Shown: in pieces, positions 22,701 to 34,800 of the stretch
How the letters are laid out: each line of letters begins with the position of its first letter
Numbering within the stretch: the stretch's first letter is position 1
Assembly (NCBI GenBank): GCA_002118135.1
Contig: BDIU01000136.1
Location: forward strand, 558,001 to 622,000
From: Trebouxia sp. TZW2008
Taxonomy: Eukaryota; Chlorophyta; Trebouxiophyceae; Trebouxiales; Trebouxiaceae
DNA: 64,000 nt
Direction of reading: 5' to 3'
The notes under the pieces: generated by a model
What the model was told of the DNA's origin: nothing
Databases searched by the model: none
What the model saw: only the letters and a program-made list of their open reading frames with translations
Position numbers and translations under genes: made by a program

Positions 22701-25162
22701 TTGATCAATCTTGATATAGCCCAAACCATTCGTGTCATTGAGAAAAGTGACCTTGCTGATTGTCACAACAACAATGCACCTCTTTCTGTGGTCCAGCACC
22801 TCATAAGGAAAGCACAGTGTCAACATAGGCTGCACAACCTCCTTCCTGCTCAATGCTTCCAGCCCGCATGCTGAACTTGTAGTACTTGATATCAGCATTT
22901 GCGTCCTTGCTTGCAGGCTTCAGCTGCACGTTGCAGAATTTGAAAGCTGCAAGCGCAGATTGGAATGCTGATATCGACTGCTACAGCTTCAGCACAGGGG
23001 TCGGGTTGAAAGTATTGAGCAGGAAGGAGGTTGTGCAGCCTGTGTCGACACTGTGCTTTCTTGAAAAGGTGCTCGACCACAAAAAGAGGTACAATGTTGT
23101 TGTGGCGAGCCGCAAGGTCACTTGAGCAAGATTGTTGAATCTCGAGATAGTCAAATCATTCCTGTCATTGAGAAAGTGACCTTGCGGATTGCCACAACGA
23201 CATAGTATGTGTGGTGGTCTGTCAATTCAGGATCTGCAACAGGTCTTTGCAGGTCATTGCTTGGCATACTGAGTAGGGCCATATTGTCAGATCATTGACC
23301 ACTGTAGTGGATTCAGAGGAGCCTGAGCAGAAATTTTCATCATTTTGAGGGTGAGTTGTATCTGTGTATTTGTCTTGCATTGTGACCACACTTTGTGCTG
23401 GTCCATGGATTGCGTAGATGGTGCTGGGAAAAGATGGCAACCCTGACTCTTCCAAACTGGGCAATGACGCCATTGTCACGAAGGCTGTGGACAATGAGAT
23501 CATTGATCACCACTGTAATAAACCTCAAGTGAAAAGGTCTGACCGGAATGTGGCAGGATGAGCATGTTGTCATTATGAGCCCATAGATTGTGCCGAATGC
23601 CAAGTGATGGCCTTACACACAACAAACTTACACACTACAATCCCTTGATGGAACTCATGTGCAAGGAGGGGCAGATTGACCCTATTGTTCATGTGTTGAT
23701 GTTCAGGGCTGCATCTGGGACAGCTGAGTCCTATGAGGCTGACTGCCCTCAGCATGTGGCTGTCAAGGCGTTCTACGATGCCGTCCATACAAGCTTCACA
23801 TGCGGTCTATTTCTCTACGTTGGATTGAAATGTTGTACATTCTGTGCACATAAATAGTTTCATTGTACATGCTGTGCACATGGGCTATATGTGGTGTACG
23901 ATCTGCATAAAATGAAACAGGTGTTTGTCCCTTTGTGTACATGGCACTCAAATATAGACTATGTGATACTGTGAACTCAAGCAAGCTCAGTTGGTGCATA
24001 CAATGCAACATGACTCACCTTTGGCGCCACTGCAGCAGCCACAGGTGCTTGCTGAAATTTGGGTTTCCTAAACGTCACTGTTTTGTACAGACCCGGCGGT
24101 ACAATTGTGTGCTGAAGGAAGTCAAACCAGCGGAACAAGCAAGGGTACTTGTCAAGAATCTGAGCGCTGGGTATGTTTGCCTGCAAGGAAGAACCATACT
24201 GTGCCCAGGTCACTTGCACATCTGACAAAACCCTTGATTACTTTGCTCAAAACACTTGAGCAGAAGCATTTGACAAAACAATGGGAATGAAAGAGCAAAT
24301 TGATGTTACAGAATGACGTACGAGAGCTCTATGAAGCGTGGAAAACAGCACCAAATCTGCCAAAGTCACATGCTGTCCTGCCAGGTACACCTTTGCCTGT
24401 AGCCGCTCATTCACCTGCATGAATGCCATGCTGAAAACATGGGACTGATGCATTGAGCACGCTCAAAACAAGCTTGCCTCTGAAACAGGACTTAGACCAC
24501 ACACACACGTAGCACATGTGCTGGAATTTGTAACTCTTGTTGTGATTTTCCATTGAGGATAGAACAGCTAAGCAAGTTCAGCAGCGAGGCATGAGCGCTA
24601 TGCAATTCTAGCCATGCAACGTAGACCAAGATCACTGTTTGTGTGAAAAGACCTTGCAGTATCAAGCCTGCACAGTGAATGCTGCCGAGGCAGTGTAGTT
24701 TCTGGCCCCTGAACAAACATGAGCATGCATGCTCATGCACATGTCGTCTGAATACCTTCAATAGCTTTGCTTCTGAGAGGCCCAAAAGCTCTGAATTCCG
24801 AAAAGATAGCCATTCCTGCACCTGCAGGCATGCAAACAATAAGTCCGGATAAGTGAGATCACGCTCAGACAGCGTCACAACCGATGTGCTTACAACGTTC
24901 AAGGAGCAAACCGACGTACTGTGGCTCTTTCGATCGGTGTCGCGCCCAGCAGCTGCTGTGACTTGGCATTTGAGCTCGCCAGATACCGGCAAATTGAGGT
25001 GAAAGATGTCAAGTGCTGTCCGTCTGAAGTGGTAAGTTCGACTCCCTGTGAAGCCTGCGCTGCATCGAGCTGATTGTTGAGGCCACAGTAATGTGCGACC
25101 AGCAAAATGCCCGTATGTTCTTCGGGTTGGCTAAACAACAGCTGATGCTTTGCACCGCCCAT
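19737..25162 (-). CDS. Arc1p/AIMP1-like tRNA-binding synthetase cofactor (GST-like + EMAPII domains)
   Basis: This class of protein binds tRNA through an EMAPII OB-fold and docks aminoacyl-tRNA synthetases through a GST-like domain. Exons (minus): 25162-24920, 24821-24756, 24414-24322, 24180-24019, 22490-22263, 21864-21682, 20904-20791, 20227-20136 and 19905-19737. All phases agree and give 449 residues. The N-terminal GST-like part includes [20 protein letters not shown] and [14 protein letters not shown] Lys/Ala/Pro-rich linker follows. The EMAPII domain includes [40 protein letters not shown] and [15 protein letters not shown], and ends [18 protein letters not shown]. No synthetase catalytic domain is present. 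Introns are swollen by tandem copies of exon edges, a foldback element and a dispersed repeat. It shares a 215-base head-to-head promoter with MAK16. Confidence 0.93.
20015..20150 (-). repeat. Tandem copy of an exon end and donor (Arc1p-like gene)
   Basis: The block ending exon 20227-20136 and the intron start (minus sense) recurs about 70 bases further into the intron. Shared plus-strand words are GCCAGAAAG, ATATGCA and CACCCTCACC or CATCACCTCACC. Confidence 0.65.
20900..21375 (-). repeat. Four to five tandem copies of an acceptor-proximal intron block
   Basis: Units of about 100-120 bases repeat from the acceptor of exon 20904-20791 back into the intron. Each contains plus-strand CTGCAGCNCAAGGTGC-like sequence followed by CACATGTCAAG and GCCTATGCTCTGGTCTA. 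Because the first unit overlaps the real 3' splice site, each repeat is an acceptor-like decoy in the minus sense. Confidence 0.85.
21528..21672 (+). repeat. Dispersed intronic repeat, copy C (Arc1p-like intron, antisense to the gene)
   Basis: Begins GATAACGACTGC as in copy B, with CTACTGCAACCAAAATGCAGTG and GCGTTGTCCTTACAGCAAG followed by TGTCCTTATACCAAGTGT. Lies in an intron of a minus-strand gene, whereas copies A, B and D lie in plus-strand genes. Confidence 0.78.
22162..22668 (-). repeat. Tandem copies on both sides of the Lys/Ala-rich exon of the Arc1p-like gene
   Basis: The exon 22490-22263 has a degraded copy of its 5' half upstream (about 22665-22560), again beginning GCAG|GCTGAAAGG. 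A copy of its 3' end with donor lies downstream (about 22228-22162), again ending GCTCAGCAG|GTCAGT. Either copy could be used as an extra exon, but the 449-residue model does not need them. Confidence 0.8.
22715..23205. mobile_element. Foldback (inverted-repeat) element in an intron
   Basis: A left arm (about 22715-22875) and an inverted right arm (about 23000-23120) pair over more than 100 bases, sharing words such as GGCTGCACAACCTCCTTCCTGCTCAA and its complement (shown here split: GGCTGCACAACC and TCCTTCCTGCTCAA). A third, direct partial copy of the left-arm start follows at about 23130-23200 (GTCATTGAGAAA..GTGACCTTGC). No transposase was seen. It could be a nonautonomous DNA element or a local inverted duplication. 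Confidence 0.7.
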
Positions 25163-25377
25163 CCTCAGTACGATACTGCCTGTTATCAGCGCATGGAATT
25201 CCAGCAGCAGTGCCTCGCCTCAGGCAGATGCAGTTGACTTCACATCAACCCTAATCGGGTGGCAGGCCCTAACTGGCGCTTCGTCTACACTTTTTGAGCT
25301 GCAAGCTACATCGCGTCAGTCTTCCATTGCGTTGGTGCAAGAACACAGATCACGAACACAAAGCTCGGAGCTTGAGC
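25163..25377. promoter_or_regulatory. Head-to-head promoter, Arc1p-like / MAK16
   Basis: 215 bases between divergent ATG codons of a translation factor and a ribosome-biogenesis factor. Shared control would make functional sense. No TATA box is evident. Confidence 0.55.
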
Positions 25378-28257
25378 ATGCAACACGACGAAGTCATCTG
25401 GCAGGTGAGAATCGAGATCTGCTCATGAAGCGTTGTACACCTGCTGACCTTTGCATCAAACGCGCGCGCTTGGTCTGCAGGTCATCAATCACGACCACTG
25501 CAGCTTCAAGGCCAAGACCAAGACACAAAACTTCTGCAGAAACGAGTACAACGTCACCGGTCTGTGCAATCGAAGCAGCTGTCCCCTAGCAAACAGCCGA
25601 TACGCAACTATACGTGAAGAAAATGGCAGGATATACTTGTACATGAAGTCTATCGAGCGAGCACACACGCCAAACAAAATGTGGCAGAAGATACGGCTGA
25701 AGAAGCAGTATGCAGAGGCACTCAAGCAGCTGGATGAGCACTTGGAATACTGGCCCAAGTTCCTTGTTCACAAGAACAAGCAGAGGCTCACCAAGATCAC
25801 ACAGTATTTGATACGAATGCGCAGACTAGCCCTCAGAGTCAAGCCAAAGCTTGTGCCGTTAGCCAGAAGGTGAGGCAATCACCATTGCATCAGCATGCAG
25901 GCTGATTTAGTCGTGCCTACAGTCAATACTGACACCTACAATCAATTTATGCATACATTTGCTGCATCAGTCGTTGAACCAGCATGTAGGCAGTATCTAT
26001 CATGACATCAGCATGCAGGCAGTCTCACTTATTGCATCAGCATTCAGGCAGCATTTGTCATTGCATCAACATTCAGGCAGCATTTGTCATTGCATCAGCA
26101 TGCAAGCAGCCTTGTCTGCATCAAAATCATTGTTGAGCAGCACAGGAGCGACGCACAAGCACCGTTGCCACAGTCCATGCGTGTATCGCGTCTATTGCTG
26201 CAGAGACATGCATGGCTGTCATGCAAGGGCGTGACATCGTCTTGCAGCTGAAGGTCATGCGTGGCGCAGTGGCTGTGCGTATTTACTGAAATCCTGCTGC
26301 GAAATGCACAGCCGGTAGTTGTCTGCAATACACAGGCTGGGAAGTTTCTTGCGCGTGTTGGCCACACTCTTGTAGTGAAACGTACCACTTTCTTGAGCTG
26401 ATTGCCTCATGCAGAACTGAAAAGAGGGAGAAGCAGCGGGAGGCGAAAGCAGAAGTTGCTGCACAGCTTGAGAAGAGCATTGAGCGGGAGCTGCTGGAGC
26501 GCTTGCAGAAAGGCGTTTACCCTACTGACATTGTCAACATCAATATGAAGGAATACGAAAAGGCAAGAATGCTGCTTATTTGTCATTGTCATCAATTGTC
26601 ACAGCTCTCGATGACTTGCTGCTCTGCCACAGTCTGGCAGATGTGTGCCCTGGTTGTCACGTGCATGTAACAAACTTTTGTGTCAAACCTGGCACTATGC
26701 TGATTCTGCTCCCACCACTGTGTCATGTTAGACCAAAAGTTGCTGTTACCAAAAATGGCAAAAAGAGCTCAAGCTTATGGCTTTTGCCCTGCAGCTCATG
26801 TTGCATGCTGCGCAAGGTACATATATCCTGCTTGCTTTGACGCTGGCGCTGCAGGCATTTTGATACATTTTGAGAGCATGTAACAGAGTATGTGCACAAC
26901 GAGGACACACAGACATTATTGTTGCTGCAGTACATGCAGCATGTACAGAGTGACAAAAATATGGTAAAATATATACATGTGCTATGCAGGTGCTAGATGC
27001 AGAAGCTCACCCTGATTTAGATGAGGCTGAGGAGTACGTTGAGGCAGATGAAGAGGAGGAAGAGCAAGATATAGATCATGAGAGGGAAATGGAATATGAA
27101 GATGATGAGGTAGGTTGAGTGAATCAGGGCTGCATAAGATAACCCAGTAGCATACTGGGACATGCTGTGTGCTTTGTATGGCATAGCAGCCCTGCAGAGC
27201 ATTTTGCCCAGTTGAAGATGCGATTGTGTAAGCCATGGTACATACACAAGGAACACACTGTGGTCTTTGACGCCAGTGGGAATGCACATGTACACGTGGC
27301 TGTCAAGACACATCATAGTAGCATGACCTTGTGTGCCACTATATTTAGGTGCCAGCTGCATACACTTTGCACACCCAACTGTCTTGATGTCTGCTAAAGC
27401 GACCTGCTTTGCAGCGTTGAGTGCTGTTACATGCGCACATGATGACACATTTTGCACACTTGAGTGGCCTGAGATATGCACGATCTGGCATGTATGCAAA
27501 TTTTTCAAGCACCGTTGCAGGATGAGCAGGTAGAGTATCTGGATGACAGCGAGGTGGACTTCTCCAGTGATGATGATGAAGAAGACATGGAAGACTTTGA
27601 TGCCACTGGAGCTGAAAGGCTTGCGGCGGCACCAAGTCAGAGGGGCAAACGACCACCAGGTCAGCTATTTGGCATTGAGCTTGAAACAGATGTATAACCC
27701 TTCATTGCAATGATGGGATGGCTCAGGCTGAGCTCAAGCTCATGTCAAAGTGCGTCAACAGCATATGCCATAGGAGGCCCTCAGTATGTCTGCTCATGGC
27801 AAATGCATGTCGCTGAAAGGCAAACCACAATAGAGTCTGGCTGTGCATGCTGGTCGCTGCGCATGCGTTAAACTACATTTCTGCTATCTGACTGCAATGC
27901 TGCATTGCCAGCTGTCAATCCTGATCTAATGATAATTCAGTTGTCTTTTGTTCTTAACTGACTTTCTCTTCGCTGCGTCTCAGCTTACTGTAAGGCTTGC
28001 TGGCTCTATTGACATTCGCGTGTGAGTAATTCCAGGGTTCACTGATAGCACAAGCACATGAATGTGCCTGACAGACACGCTGAGCTTTTGCACAGGCAAG
28101 TGTCTTTGATGCCTGGTTGTCATGCAAGTCAATAAGGGGTATGTTGTCTGTAGGTCCAGCAGATGCTGCTGGCAGGAAGGCAAAGCGAAGACAGCATGCC
28201 AATGTGGAGTATGAGGAAGAGCATGAATTTGAACCTGCGCACCCTCAGCTAGCATGA
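25378..28257 (+). CDS. MAK16: MAK16 ribosome-biogenesis protein
   Basis: MAK16 is a nucleolar iron-sulfur-type protein needed for 60S subunit assembly. Exons: 25378-25404, 25481-25869, 26415-26562, 26990-27109, 27521-27659 and 28160-28257, giving 306 residues, close to human MAK16. The start MQHDEVIWQ, the Cys-containing [42 protein letters not shown] and [12 protein letters not shown] are near-diagnostic. The second half is an acidic, Asp/Glu-rich tail, followed by [19 protein letters not shown]. The intron after 26562 fits only a GC donor (AAG|GCAAGA): both flanks are phase 0 and no nearby GT keeps frame. The last acceptor can be used at 28160 or three bases later without a frame change. 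Intron 2 holds a minisatellite. Confidence 0.96.
25955..26115 (+). repeat. Minisatellite in MAK16 intron 2
   Basis: About five degenerate units of roughly 30 bases built on GCATTTGTCATTGCATCAGC and ATTCAGGCA. The last two units are nearly identical. Each unit contains a CAGGCAG or CAAGCAG motif that resembles the local acceptor. Confidence 0.85.
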
Positions 28258-29045
28258 TCTGCCTGTATGCTTTTGTGGCAATTGTGTGTGATTGTATATT
28301 GGCTGGTTTTTGTGGCATGTCAGTGGCATAGTCAAGGTGGCAGTGTGTTGTGTTTTGTTTAGAGCAGGTGATTTTGTGTAGGCACAAATTGTTCTGGGTT
28401 TGAAGCAGCTTAGCGTGCAGTTGACTATTCTCAGCACGGTCATTCAGGCGAATGAGATGACTTTTGAAGGAAGAGACTTTTACAAGAAGTCGTTAAACAC
28501 TTCGATTGCAATCTGTGCTTGCTCATGATTCCAACACCACATTTAATGGAACAATGACGCATCGCTCAGTCGTCATCTGTCCACTCACCAACACTGGCTA
28601 CGATGAACGAAGACAAACAAGACTGAATAAACTGAAGCCATCAGCACAGCTAACTCGAAGTACATCTGATCACAACATGCACGTGAGATATCACGCAAGA
28701 GCAGCTGAGTCCACAACATAAAATTGCAAGCCACATCTCAGTGTGCAGTGAGCCAGCTCTACAAAACTGGACAATTTCTTGCAAACTATCTGCTGAACTG
28801 GATGCACAACATCAATGACATTCCGCATGTCATGTGATACTCATGCAGCCACACATGCCTGCAATTCTTTACTATTCACTCAGCACTCAACTACAAAATT
28901 GGACACCTGACAATAACAAAATCTTGAAGGTCTGCAGACCTACATTGCCGCAGGCTTCATTTGTTGCCCTTTTCTTGCTGGCATTTGTGTCTTCAATGAA
29001 TACGCCACTCTACTGAATGTGACAGCATTTTCCTTTGTCTTTGGC
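28258..29045. other. Tail-to-tail intergenic region, MAK16 / lipocalin-like
   Basis: About 790 bases, AT-richer than average, with no supportable exon. Likely 3' UTRs of the two convergent genes. Confidence 0.45.
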
Positions 29046-30754
29046 CTATTGTTTCTTGTATATCGTGCGGTATTTGACTACCTGCCCCTGCATCAAGAGG
29101 GTACTGTCCACATACAGCAGGCCAGGTGCTGGCATGTAAAACACATCAGTCCCAATGCCGCCTAGCGGGTCATCCCATTCCAATGTGACACAGATAGCGC
29201 CATCTGGAAGCTTCTCAGCTGAGCCTCGATGCATGCCTGCACATGTGCACAACCATGCTGAGCATTACAATCTATACATTTACATTTCTTACTCTATACA
29301 TCTCTGCAGGAGCAGTGCTGCCGGTGCTTCTCACATCTGCTTTATTTGTTTTCGTTCATCGTAGTCAGTGTTGGTGAGTGGACAGATTACGACGGAGCGA
29401 TGCGTTAGCGTTCCATTACAATGCCCAGGGAAGCCCTGACAAAACAGACATGCTTTGGCAGGCTCATCAACATCGTTATGCCATGCAGGATGTGCCACTG
29501 CAGCTTATGCCATGAAATGCTGATTGACGATGTGACTGTCAAATGGCACAAAGCGCAGGCAGTGTCCAGGACAACAATGCAAAACGTGCTGCAGCCTGCA
29601 AGAATTGCACTGGAACAATTTGGCAAGCTGACTACCTTTACGCAGGTCTCGGCGCTTGTAGCGCGTCACCTCTCCATTCAGTGGGTATTTCTCTTTTATC
29701 TGCATACATGTAGTGCCAGTCATTCCTGCCTTACAGCATGTGCTGGTGCAAACAATGGACAGGCACAATGACTGCCAGAATGAACAGGCAGCAAACCTGC
29801 CAGCTTCAAGAACATTGCTTCAGTGCATTTACTGGTGCCAAAGGTATGACGTGTCAATGCAAGCGCTAAACCCACAGGTGTTTCAGGTCAGGACAAGCCC
29901 TTGCTTGTTGCAACAATGCCGTGATGATTACCATGATCCCACACTGCCTCAATAGATAGAGGCTCCTGTTATGATGCCTGAAGGTCTAGACTTTTCTATT
30001 AGTTTCCTATATGCAGGTGAGGCACTTGCCTTGAACCACAGGATGCCTGAAAGTACAGCAATCTCAAAGGAGTCCGCTGTCTGGCGGAGCTCAGTGCCCT
30101 TGACCAGGCGTATCGCTGAGCGTATGAGCCTGTTGACTTGCATCAACTGCATTGTAGGCTCCATACTATCTGAAGCTGCCTTGTCCTGCAATAGCATGTG
30201 CTGTGGTCAGCGGCTTCTCTGTGTCCTGTTCAGTCTGCAATCTGATTCAAGATTAGCTGTGTCCTGTCGAAACTTACAGCAGCAACTAAAATTCAGCAAG
30301 GAAGCATTTTCCCGCTGCCTTATTCTGAATCAGCATGTGCCGCAGTCAGGAGTCTCTTTGAATCCTATTCAGCCTCAAAGCAGCATCTTCTGATCAGCAT
30401 GGCACAACATAACACAAGGACACATGCTGGTTCAGCCATCTCTCTGTGTTTTGTGCAATCTCAAAGCAGTGACGCAAGTTTCAACAAGAAGAGCTTCACA
30501 CTGCTACAGCCTGTGACCGTTTCAAGCGCTTTCGGTATGTGTAGTGTACTGTTGAAGCCAGGGCCTGCTTTCAGAATTTTGACAACTTGACTTAGTTGAT
30601 TGGTTCTGTAGTTCTGCACTAGGTCCACCCTTCAGGGTGTAGGCGGGCGGGTGCAGGGTGTAGGATACAAGACATTTGATGAATTGCCATTTCAAGTGCC
30701 CAAGCTGTGACATGCCTGCTGAGACTATCTGACCTTGATCCACGCTCCAGACAT
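29046..30754 (-). CDS. Small lipocalin/FABP-like beta-barrel protein (predicted)
   Basis: No named family is certain. Exons 30754-30734, 30185-30030, 29699-29636 and 29236-29046 join in phase and give 143 residues, the size of a fatty-acid-binding or lipocalin-like barrel. The start MSGAWIKDKAASDSMEP resembles the 'GxW' opening of calycin folds. Alternating strand-like segments follow: FEIAVLSGILWFK, YPLNGEVTRYKRRDLRKG, GAICVTLEWDDPLGG, and a closing LLYVDSTLLMQGQVVKYRTIYKK. These read like the plant lipocalin-like proteins whose last strands run 'L.V...M..G..V.Y.TVY'. The intron between 30030 and 29699 needs a GC donor (AAG|GCAAGT). A small hydrophobic ligand is inferred from fold only. An upstream exon (31110-31382) might be its true 5' end. 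Confidence 0.74.
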
Positions 30755-31109
30755 GTTTGGCGTCCGTGGATGCCGAGGCTTTGCAGGGCTGTTGGGCTGT
30801 GAAGTGCTGATTGCCAGGCGTGGCGGCGGCTTCTGCACAGCTACGTATTGTTTACCCACCTGCATTGCAGAAAAGGCTTGATGTGTCTTCATGGCCAGTG
30901 CATGGGTGCATGGCGCTCATTCAAAGGCATCGTCTTTGCTTCATGCAAAGTAGAAAAGAAACAAAAGACAAGTCTGTGCTATTTGGCATCGAAATTTGAG
31001 CCTCTGTGCACAGAGGCAGTCCGGGATTGGGTTGGGCACGCAAGCTGTGTAATTGCATGATTGAAGGCATCATGTAGCATTGCTACAGAAAAGCAATGCT
31101 GAGGCTTAC

Positions 31110-31382
31110 CAGGACTCTGGCAATGAGCAAGGCTTGCAGTGCTGTCCCCATCGCCAAGAGAAAGCGCCGGTCTAGCTGTGGTTGGAATGCATATGCCGCG
31201 CACAGGCCACTGAGTAACACCGCAGACTGTTGGGCCAGCCTATGCATGCTGTATGGGGTTGCTGCCTGAGCATGTGTAGACACGCCAAGGCTATCCTCGG
31301 ATCTGTTCTGTAATGATGTGTTCAAGCCATGCTCCTCTAGATCATTTGCTTGAGAGGAAGAGCCTTTGTGCCTTCTGTTCAT
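31110..31382 (-). CDS. Possible membrane-protein exon upstream of the lipocalin-like gene
   Basis: An open frame beginning MNRRHKGSSSQANDLEEHG and ending ALLIARVL before a GTAAGC donor, in phase 0. Two hydrophobic stretches are visible (SAVLLSGLCAAYAF and LLAMGTALQALLIARVL). It could be a separate gene, or the 5' exon of the lipocalin-like gene, since that gene's first exon also accepts a phase-0 join about 30 bases upstream of its ATG. I recognise no family. Confidence 0.4.
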
Positions 31383-31884
31383 ATACAGCACTGCCTGCTC
31401 AAGTGCAATGACAAATGATAGGCCAAAGAGTCAAGTCAGCGAAACTTCCGCAATCAACTTTGGCTATTTGTCCGACAACCGCACATGACGAGGTGCTCTG
31501 CAGCTGGCTGGCAGGTAAACGTAAGTCAACGTTCAGGCGAGTAAGACGTTGCGTGAAGGTTCCTTGTGCTGCCAAAAGAGGGATATACGTCTCTGCAGCT
31601 AGGTAAACACGGGCCTGCAGCGATCACTGTAGTGCTAGAAAGGAACGCAAGCTGCTGGAACTGACGTCGCGAAAGCCAAGCGAGCTCGGAATAGGTCACA
31701 AGCGTTACGAGGCGCGTTTTGGATTGCCGTTACACAACTTGCGGCACGCTTTGCAGCAATTGCAGCGTTCCCACAGCCGCGTCGCGCCCTACAACGTGCA
31801 TATTTGATCGATGTTCAGAGCATGTTAGCCGCACAGTATTGCTCGGCATCACTCGGAAGTGCTGTGCAGTGATCAACACACGCC
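31383..31884. promoter_or_regulatory. Head-to-head region upstream of PUS10
   Basis: About 500 CpG-richer bases between the minus-strand exon at 31382 and the PUS10 ATG. No exon supported. Divergent promoters are inferred. Confidence 0.4.
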
Positions 31885-34800
31885 ATGGACATCAAGTTGC
31901 CATACTTGCAAGCCCTGCAACAGCGACCAAACCATCAAGCAGTTGTGCGTAATTTGCTGGAGAACGAGGTGAGCACATGCAGCTTGCACCGTCATAGTTG
32001 GACAAGATATGACAAAGCTGCGACCTTCAGATATGTTCAAGGTGCTGCTTGCGGTTTGTCGGCATAAGAGACGGCACCTATGCCTTACCTGCGCCGACAA
32101 AGGCAGTATTTCTGCAAGTCCTCAGCCACGCGTCACGTCAAGGATCCCAGGAAGCCGCTGAAACTGCTGCTGGTGCGCTCATAGCTACTCAAGTCGCTTC
32201 CGCAGCTAGAGCGTAAAGTAGTCATGCTGCCTTTTGTCATGTAGTGAAGTATACGCAGTCCACACATCAATTGTGATAGTACAGCAGCATCTCACCTGCC
32301 CTGCCTGCAGGCAATACACAAATGGTTGCCTTGACATCATCAGCCGCACATCCCGCAAATACACAACCCCCAGCAGATGCCCGGCCCTCATCCTCTCACG
32401 CAGACCAACATGCCTTGCATAGCAGCTTGCCACAGGAGTCACAGGTCACAGCTCCCCAGCCACATGTCACAGCTCCCCATCCATGTGTCACAGCTCCTCA
32501 GCCACATGTCACCACTCCAAGCGGCTCAGGAGATGGCATTGCCTCAATGCAGACTCTGCCACCCAACATGCACACAAGCAACAGAGCCTCATCAGCCACA
32601 GCAGACAACACTCACAGCGTACCCGCAAATTCTTTCAGTGAGCGTATCATTGCCTCAGCAGCTGCAGCAGACCACATTCAGGATGTACCCACAAACACTG
32701 ACGAGCACATTGATGGTAGTGCCTCAGCAGCTGCAGCAGACAGTGCTCAGGACCCAAACACTGCCGGTGCTGGAGCGATGTCAGCAGACAGTCCTCAGCC
32801 CGTAGCCACAATTCCTGCTGATCACGATGCTGCAACACTTGGTGAGCGCACCAACGGCCGTGCCTCAGTAGCTGCAGCAGTTCACGCTCAGACCACGAAC
32901 ACTGCTGGTGCTGGAGCGGTTTCAGCACACAGTCCTCAGGATGCAGCCAAAAACACTGCTGATGCTGGAGCTGCAGCAGATGACACTCACGCTGCACTCA
33001 CAAACACTGCTGATGGAGCAGTTGCTGGGCACAGCAGTGGCAAAGCCTTAGCAGCTGCAGCAGACAGTGCTCGTGATACAGTCGGAAGCAGTGTCAGTGC
33101 TGAAGCAGTTTGCCCAGCCTGCCTAGGGGTGCTACAGGCTCCAGAGGGTGGCCTCCAGGCTGTACCTGCAGCCATGCTAGCAGGCCTGCCTGAAGCTGAA
33201 GGCAATGCTGGCACCTGGCTCACCTGTGCCTCAGCCTCCACTCATGCCCTCACTCAGTGTCTCAGGTGAGCCTCCAGCAATTGATGGCTCCCATGGGTCT
33301 AGCATATACACCGGACCACTTGCTGCATTTGGTCAGCAAATAGATGATGCATGCCTTACAAGCTGCCCTTACAGGCAAGTGTCTCCATGAGATAAGCTTA
33401 CCATACTGCAATTCTGTCATAGACAGCAGGGTTTCTTGTCTCACCAAACACTCAGTGTCTTCACAGCGCTTTTCTATCAAGGTGCTCACCTTTCTTACAG
33501 TCAGGAGGGTCATGCGCCAATCAACATTGCGTTGATGTTACAGGCAGGAGGGGCATGTGCCAACTGACATAGGCCTAGACATCACACTGCCGGCAGCCTG
33601 CATCACAAGGCAGCTTGCCCTGTGGCGTCACCTGCAACACAAGTTCAGCAGCCAAGGATTGTACACAAGCTCTCAGATATTCCAGGACGTGGTGGATCTA
33701 AAAGAGGCTGTTAGGCTGACCACTGCCCAGCCACTGGCGCAGCAACTGGGTGTGCAAGCAGAGCGTGAGGGAAATTTGCGTGTCATGCTGGCTTACCTGC
33801 ACCCTGCCTCATCTTCTGAGACAGACTTCCTGTTTGTCGGGGGAGGAGGGGGTAAAGGGCGTGGGTACAAGCGAAAAAGGGGCCGACCCAAAGTGATATA
33901 TGCAGGTATGACGCCTCAGCCCCTGTGCTTGTTCGATTTTAATTTGCGTTTTCTGAGATAGGCTTCCTATTTGTGGGTAAAGAAGGGAGAGAAGGGCGGG
34001 GGTACAAGCAGAAAAGGGGCCAACCCAAAGTCATCTATGCAGGTACGACACCTCAGGCCTTGTAGGCTAATATGGGCCAATCTCAGCATGGAGCACAGTC
34101 TGCCAACTCCATGCGACATCAATGCGTGCAAACTGCTTTGAGCTTGGTGGGCTGATATTGGCTGATTTTATCGTGAAGCACAGTTTTAACATTTGGTGCA
34201 AGATGTTGCTCAGAGCAGGCTCACTTTTGCTTGACAGCAGACTCTTCTTATGTGGACCTTGGCTCCCTGCTTGCTTTGGTCACGAATCTCTTGTCTGACA
34301 TGTTCTTTGCGTCGTGGCTTTCCTGAAGGCATCGGCTTTGCAGTAGCTACACCACAGCTCACTGTGTATGTCAGCATCCCATGGCTTGTCTGAAGCTGTT
34401 TGAACATGTAAAGAGACACGGAAAAGGGAAGAACAGTCTAGTCAGGCGTCATAAGGGGTGCCTCTGTAGGAAGAATCAGCTTGGGGCCATACTGCTTGAC
34501 CATGTTATTGCCAGCCTGAGCATATGACTCCCTTACCAGTTTATGCTGGGAGGTGGTTCATTTTGTTTGTATGCACCCAGCTACGTCACAGACCCTCACC
34601 AAGAATGCATGCCAATGGTAACGAACACGATGTTGCAGGGCGCTCAGCCTCTGACACAGTCGTGCAGCAAGCAGCGCGGCTGAACAAGACTTACTTCTCT
34701 CAGCACTGTAGTTGGCCTCCACCTGTGGCAACCAGAGGCATTCAGCTAGCCTACAGAGTTTGGCGGAAGCCCCTATGTGTGGCAGGACGCTATCTCAAGC

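Noticed and set aside
25955..26115. CRISPR-like array
   Set aside because: Units are contiguous and degenerate with no unique spacers; it is an intronic minisatellite.
34210..34310. Possible extra PUS10 exon reading DSSYVDLGSLLALVTNLL
   Set aside because: Phase-compatible acceptor exists, but exon 33544-33905 joins directly to 34639 in phase with better family fit, and no donor keeps frame here.
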